Shown here piece after piece: positions 61,815 through 64,000 of a DNA stretch of 64,000 nucleotides (the stretch's first letter is position 1; every line of letters starts with the position of its first letter). Location of the stretch: positions 53,278 to 117,277 of the IMG/VR virus record IMGVR_UViG_3300025759_000062. The stretch is one strand, 5' to 3'. The DNA is from a virus. The notes beneath the pieces are model-generated. The model worked only from the letters and a program-made list of their open reading frames with translations. It was not told where the DNA came from and did not search any database. Both the position numbers and the translations under genes were made by a program.

Positions 61815-62229
61815 ATTTTTTTAGTCCATATTTTACACTCATCATACAATCTGTGAACTCTCTATGATTTTGAAACATATAGTTTTCACACACTTTAATA
61901 GAGTGTATTACTGTAGCATGGTTCCTAAGCAAGTATCTTCCTGTTTCTGTTAAACCATAACCATATTCTTTTACTGCTATATAACAAAAGATTTGTCTTA
62001 GCATTACATAGTAATGGGTTCTTAACCTCTTGGAAATAGTATGAACATTTTCTAGTAAAGGAAACTTTGAATTAAATACTCTAACACAACAAGCTTCTAT
62101 TGCTTCTAAAGATAATTGTTCAGTATCTTTTTTTACAAAGACATTTATATCTAAACCATATTTATTGTTCATTTTAAATTTGAACTTCTTAACTTCTTTT
62201 AAAATGTTAACGCGTTGATTATCAGTCAT
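61708..62229 (-). CDS. DnaA domain IV-like origin-binding protein
   Basis: A 173-residue protein. Residues about 75-115 (VMLRQIFCYIAVKEYGYGLT, then ETGRYLLRNHATVIHSIKVC) match the helix-turn-helix of DnaA domain IV, including the arginine-rich helix start and the HATVIHSIK signature (HsTVlhai in DnaA). There is no AAA+ domain, so it may mark the phage origin or act as a transcription factor. The last 35 residues are Ser/Asn/Glu-rich and overlap the start of the next gene. Position at the head of the replication operon, directly downstream of UDG, supports a role in initiation. Confidence 0.7.
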   Translation of the reverse strand: MTDNQRVNILKEVKKFKFKMNNKYGLDINVFVKKDTEQLSLEAIEACCVRVFNSKFPLLENVHTISKRLRTHYYVMLRQIFCYIAVKEYGYGLTETGRYLLRNHATVIHSIKVCENYMFQNHREFTDCMMSVKYGLKKYVGNISENSTGENNSESDVSIIQHERKDSSIIAEV

Positions 62230-62266
62230 TTATTGTAGTTTTGGGAGTAACAAAATTAATAAATAT

Positions 62267-62968
62267 TTACCATTCCACCAAGGATTTTCCTTGTTGTTTT
62301 AGTATATCATTGATTTTAATGAACAAATCTTGATCATTCCATATACCACCTTTATAGGCAGCAGCAGCTGGATGTTCTACTTCAATAATTATTTGATTAT
62401 TAAGAAGTTTTCTCCATTCTTGTGCTTTCTTACCAAGTAACACAACAACTAACTGTGAATTGTTTTTGTTAATACCGTTTAATAAGCCTGTGGTAAATGT
62501 ATGCCATAGTGAATAATGGGATCCAATCTTGTTTATTTCCACAGTTAGTGCAGTATTAAGCATAAGAACACCTTGTTCTGCCCATCTGCTTAGGTCTGGA
62601 TTACGTTCATATCCTGGATACTGTTTCTCTAATGAATTAAAGATATGTCTAAGAGATGGTTGTTCCTTCATTGTATTACTACAACTAAATGAAATACCAT
62701 CAGCAACATCTAGTTGTGGGTATGGATCCTGACCAATAAATATAACTTTCATGTTATTATAGTGGCAGATCTCAAAAGATCTAAACCAATTTTTCATCTT
62801 AGGTGTAAATCTGGTGCCATTCTGCACCATAGTTACCAATTTGGTAAGTGTGTTATAAAAACTTTCTGAGTCTAAATAAGGGTACAGTATATATTCCCAA
62901 CCGGTATCTTTTAGTTTTGCTTTTAATCTTGTTATCTTTTGAGGCAAATCAATTGTAATTTGATTCAT
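62267..62968 (-). CDS. ung: Uracil-DNA glycosylase
   Basis: A 233-residue family 1 UDG that cuts uracil from DNA. KVIFIGQDPYPQLDVADGIS holds the water-activating Asp (GQDPY), ISFSCSNTMKEQPSLRHIF matches the uracil pocket region, VLMLNTALTVE the Asn region, VVVLLGKKAQEW the next strand, and EHPAAAAYKGG the DNA intercalation loop, where the usual HPSPLS has become HPAAAA. Length is normal for the family (about 225). The gene opens the leftward replication operon and starts 33 nt from the divergent helical-protein gene. UDG is a frequent crAss-like phage gene. Confidence 0.93.
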   Translation of the reverse strand: MNQITIDLPQKITRLKAKLKDTGWEYILYPYLDSESFYNTLTKLVTMVQNGTRFTPKMKNWFRSFEICHYNNMKVIFIGQDPYPQLDVADGISFSCSNTMKEQPSLRHIFNSLEKQYPGYERNPDLSRWAEQGVLMLNTALTVEINKIGSHYSLWHTFTTGLLNGINKNNSQLVVVLLGKKAQEWRKLLNNQIIIEVEHPAAAAYKGGIWNDQDLFIKINDILKQQGKSLVEW

Positions 62969-62983
62969 AAATTCTTATATTTG
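62952..62983 (+). promoter_or_regulatory. Putative Bacteroidota-type promoter (rightward)
   Basis: ATTG (62952-62955), a 20-nt spacer and TATATTTG (62976-62983), an exact TAnnTTTG box, 18 nt before the ATG at 63002. The -33 box lies inside the divergent UDG gene. The leftward promoter for ung must overlap this region or lie in the rightward gene; none is obvious. Confidence 0.5.
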
Positions 62984-63001
62984 TTTATTAAACAATAAGT
63001 T

Positions 63002-63436
63002 ATGGCAGATAAATACAAGTCTCTACAGTTTGATATTACTAAGAATATCAAGGATTTAGAAATCAATGCTGGATTTATCCACGGTCTTGATGATGTTTTA
63101 TTATACTTTATGGGTAATGTTATAGATGATCCATCAACAATACCAGCCACTTTTGAAAAGTTTAAATTACTTCTTGAAGCTGCTAATGCTGATGAGGATC
63201 AGGAAAAGCTTAAAGAAATAAAATTTGATATGAAGGAAAGAATGTTATATACAATCTTTGCCATCCATCAATTACTTAAAGCAAAAGCATTAGAACAAAA
63301 CCTTGCTGTTGAGAAAGAAACTAATATTTCTCCAGAAGATATGCAGAAATATATGGCTGCACTTCTTGAAGAAGAAGGTTCACCTTCTGAGAAACTTAAG
63401 AAAGTAATGAGTCTTGTAGATAAGAAGTTATCTTAA
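63002..63436 (+). CDS. Helical protein of unknown function
   Basis: A 144-residue, mostly helical, acidic protein (MADKYKSLQFDITKNIKDLE, LKEIKFDMKERMLYTIFAIH, KKVMSLVDKKLS). No family recognised. It is the only rightward gene here, transcribed away from the replication operon, and its end overlaps the convergent next gene by 9 nt. In crAss-like genomes the divergent side usually leads towards virion genes, so it may be a head-related protein; this is inference. Confidence 0.6.
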   Translation: MADKYKSLQFDITKNIKDLEINAGFIHGLDDVLLYFMGNVIDDPSTIPATFEKFKLLLEAANADEDQEKLKEIKFDMKERMLYTIFAIHQLLKAKALEQNLAVEKETNISPEDMQKYMAALLEEEGSPSEKLKKVMSLVDKKLS

Positions 63437-63814
63437 GTTCATATTACTAAAGTCTCCTATTTCTATTGCTGCTTGAATAGCAAGATTTAACTCTGCCCTG
63501 TCACACTGAGCAAAAGACTTGCAGTACTCTGAATTATTTTTCATAAAACAGAGACCTGCTTGTCTTTTGATTTGTAACTTTACTTCTTCAAAGGTATAAC
63601 CCAACTCATTAGCAATCTCTCTACACATTGCATGTATTCTTGCCAGTTGTGCATTACTACCTTTCTTTTCATCTGAAACGCTTATAAACATCTCAACTTT
63701 TGCTCCTTCTGGAGCATTGGCTAGGAAGTTATTTAATCTGGATTCATTAGCTTTTATAGGATAAGTAATCTTACCATCTTTTATTTCAGCGTTTAGATGT
63801 ATATGATTTTTCAT
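63428..63814 (-). CDS. Phage protein, weakly NinB-like
   Basis: A 128-residue protein. The first 45 residues are beta-type (IHLNAEIKDGKITYPI); then DEKKGSNAQLARIHAMCREI and FEEVKLQIKRQAGLC, with YCKSFAQCDRAELNLAIQAA, resemble the helical part of NinB/Orf-type recombination proteins of phages in order and length. No diagnostic residue can be cited, so the call is tentative. It ends a leftward operon of tiny genes and converges with the previous gene. Confidence 0.5.
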   Translation of the reverse strand: MKNHIHLNAEIKDGKITYPIKANESRLNNFLANAPEGAKVEMFISVSDEKKGSNAQLARIHAMCREIANELGYTFEEVKLQIKRQAGLCFMKNNSEYCKSFAQCDRAELNLAIQAAIEIGDFSNMNLR

Positions 63815-63823
63815 ATAAATACT

Positions 63824-63928
63824 TTATTGATCTTTACTGTCTTTCCACATTAAAAATAGTCCTGTCAATATTAATGTCAAAACTATAGATAAAACTGCAT
63901 AATTAATCATTTTCAATTCCGTTTTCAT
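63824..63928 (-). CDS. Tiny single-helix membrane protein
   Basis: From ATG 63928 the frame codes for 34 residues (MKTELKMINYAVLSIVLTLI onward, ending FLMWKDSKDQ); an internal ATG at 63910 would give 28. One transmembrane helix with charged ends. It overlaps the 20-residue ORF and precedes the 128-residue gene by 9 nt. Function unknown. Confidence 0.5.
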   Translation of the reverse strand: MKTELKMINYAVLSIVLTLILTGLFLMWKDSKDQ

Positions 63929-63965
63929 CCAGATCTCTCTGGCATAGTGTTATTACTCCTTTCAT
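63903..63965 (-). CDS. Possible 20-residue peptide
   Basis: MKGVITLCQRDLDENGIEND, ATG overlapping the TGA of the upstream frame (ATGA) and TAA near the next start. Overlap spacing is the only support. Confidence 0.3.
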   Translation of the reverse strand: MKGVITLCQRDLDENGIEND

Positions 63966-64000
63966 CTCTCTTTGGTGTTAAAGGTTTCTATTTCTTTCTT
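63962..64000 (-). CDS. 3' end of a leftward gene cut by the window edge
   Basis: The frame is open from the right edge and gives KKEIETFNTKER before a TGA that overlaps the next ATG. Only 12 residues are visible; the gene cannot be identified. Confidence 0.35.
   Translation of the reverse strand, partial: KKEIETFNTKER

Noticed and set aside
1-64000. Reassigned stop codons (TAG or TGA read as amino acid), as in many crAss-like phages
   Set aside because: TAG, TGA and TAA all end genes at tight, overlapping junctions (for example TAG at 2957, TGA at 36778, TAA at 24274), and long genes have no internal stops apart from the single TAA in the DUF932-like gene.
1-64000. CRISPR array, insertion sequence, integrase or attachment site
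   Set aside because: No regularly spaced repeats, terminal inverted repeats with transposase, or recombinase motifs were seen.

Overview
The window is 64 kb of a large, AT-rich tailed-phage genome. It most resembles a crAss-like phage (Crassvirales) of a Bacteroidota host, possibly a marine flavobacterium. Four things point there: a gene of more than 13 kb whose product carries the DFDID signature of crAss-like virion RNA polymerases, flanked by other giant virion-type genes; a replication module transcribed in the opposite direction; Bacteroidota-type promoters (TTTG, about 19-20 nt, TAnnTT); and Bacteroidota-style signal peptides and a lipobox. The standard genetic code is used (TAG, TGA and TAA all end genes). 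No integrase, tRNA or CRISPR array is visible. Capsid, portal and terminase genes are not recognised here and probably lie outside the window. Family assignments come from reading motifs by eye; no database search was run.

Layout. (1) 1-30024, rightward: four large virion 'cargo' type proteins, then the 4374-residue RNA polymerase protein with a zincin motif, a short ORF that looks like its frameshifted C-terminus, and a 1913-residue protein with a degenerate zincin-like segment and a PD-(D/E)XK nuclease motif. (2) 30115-35650, leftward: a cassette of envelope-directed proteins (membrane-anchored protein, exported thioredoxin-like protein without CxxC, small membrane protein, signal-peptide beta-rich protein) and the class I ribonucleotide reductase genes. 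(3) 35779-42769, rightward: membrane/coiled-coil proteins, many tiny basic proteins, three tail proteins sharing an N-terminal module, and a lipoprotein. (4) 42365-42514 and 42770-62968, leftward: nucleotide metabolism (MazG-like, DUF1599-like, methylglyoxal synthase), a spore-photoproduct-lyase-like radical SAM protein, family B DNA polymerase, a PD-(D/E)XK nuclease, a MoxR ATPase plus VWA/metallopeptidase pair, RusA-like resolvase, TOPRIM primase, putative SSB, Sak4-like ATPase, DnaB-like helicase, putative helicase loader, DnaA-domain-IV-like protein and uracil-DNA glycosylase. (5) 63002-64000: one rightward helical protein and the end of another leftward operon.

How it may work together: the giant proteins are probably packaged and ejected, with the polymerase starting early transcription. 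Region 4 replicates and repairs DNA, and nrdAB and the pyrophosphatase-like proteins adjust nucleotide pools. Host-type promoters stand before several small transcription units, so host RNA polymerase is probably used as well.

Most worth a second look: an in-frame TAA in a DUF932-like gene, a one-nucleotide frame break at the end of the RNA polymerase gene, a phage methylglyoxal synthase with all key residues, a photoproduct-lyase-like enzyme with an altered cysteine motif, the paired intact and degenerate zincin segments, the modular tail-protein N-terminus, and a GG-containing heptapeptide repeated across putative virion proteins.
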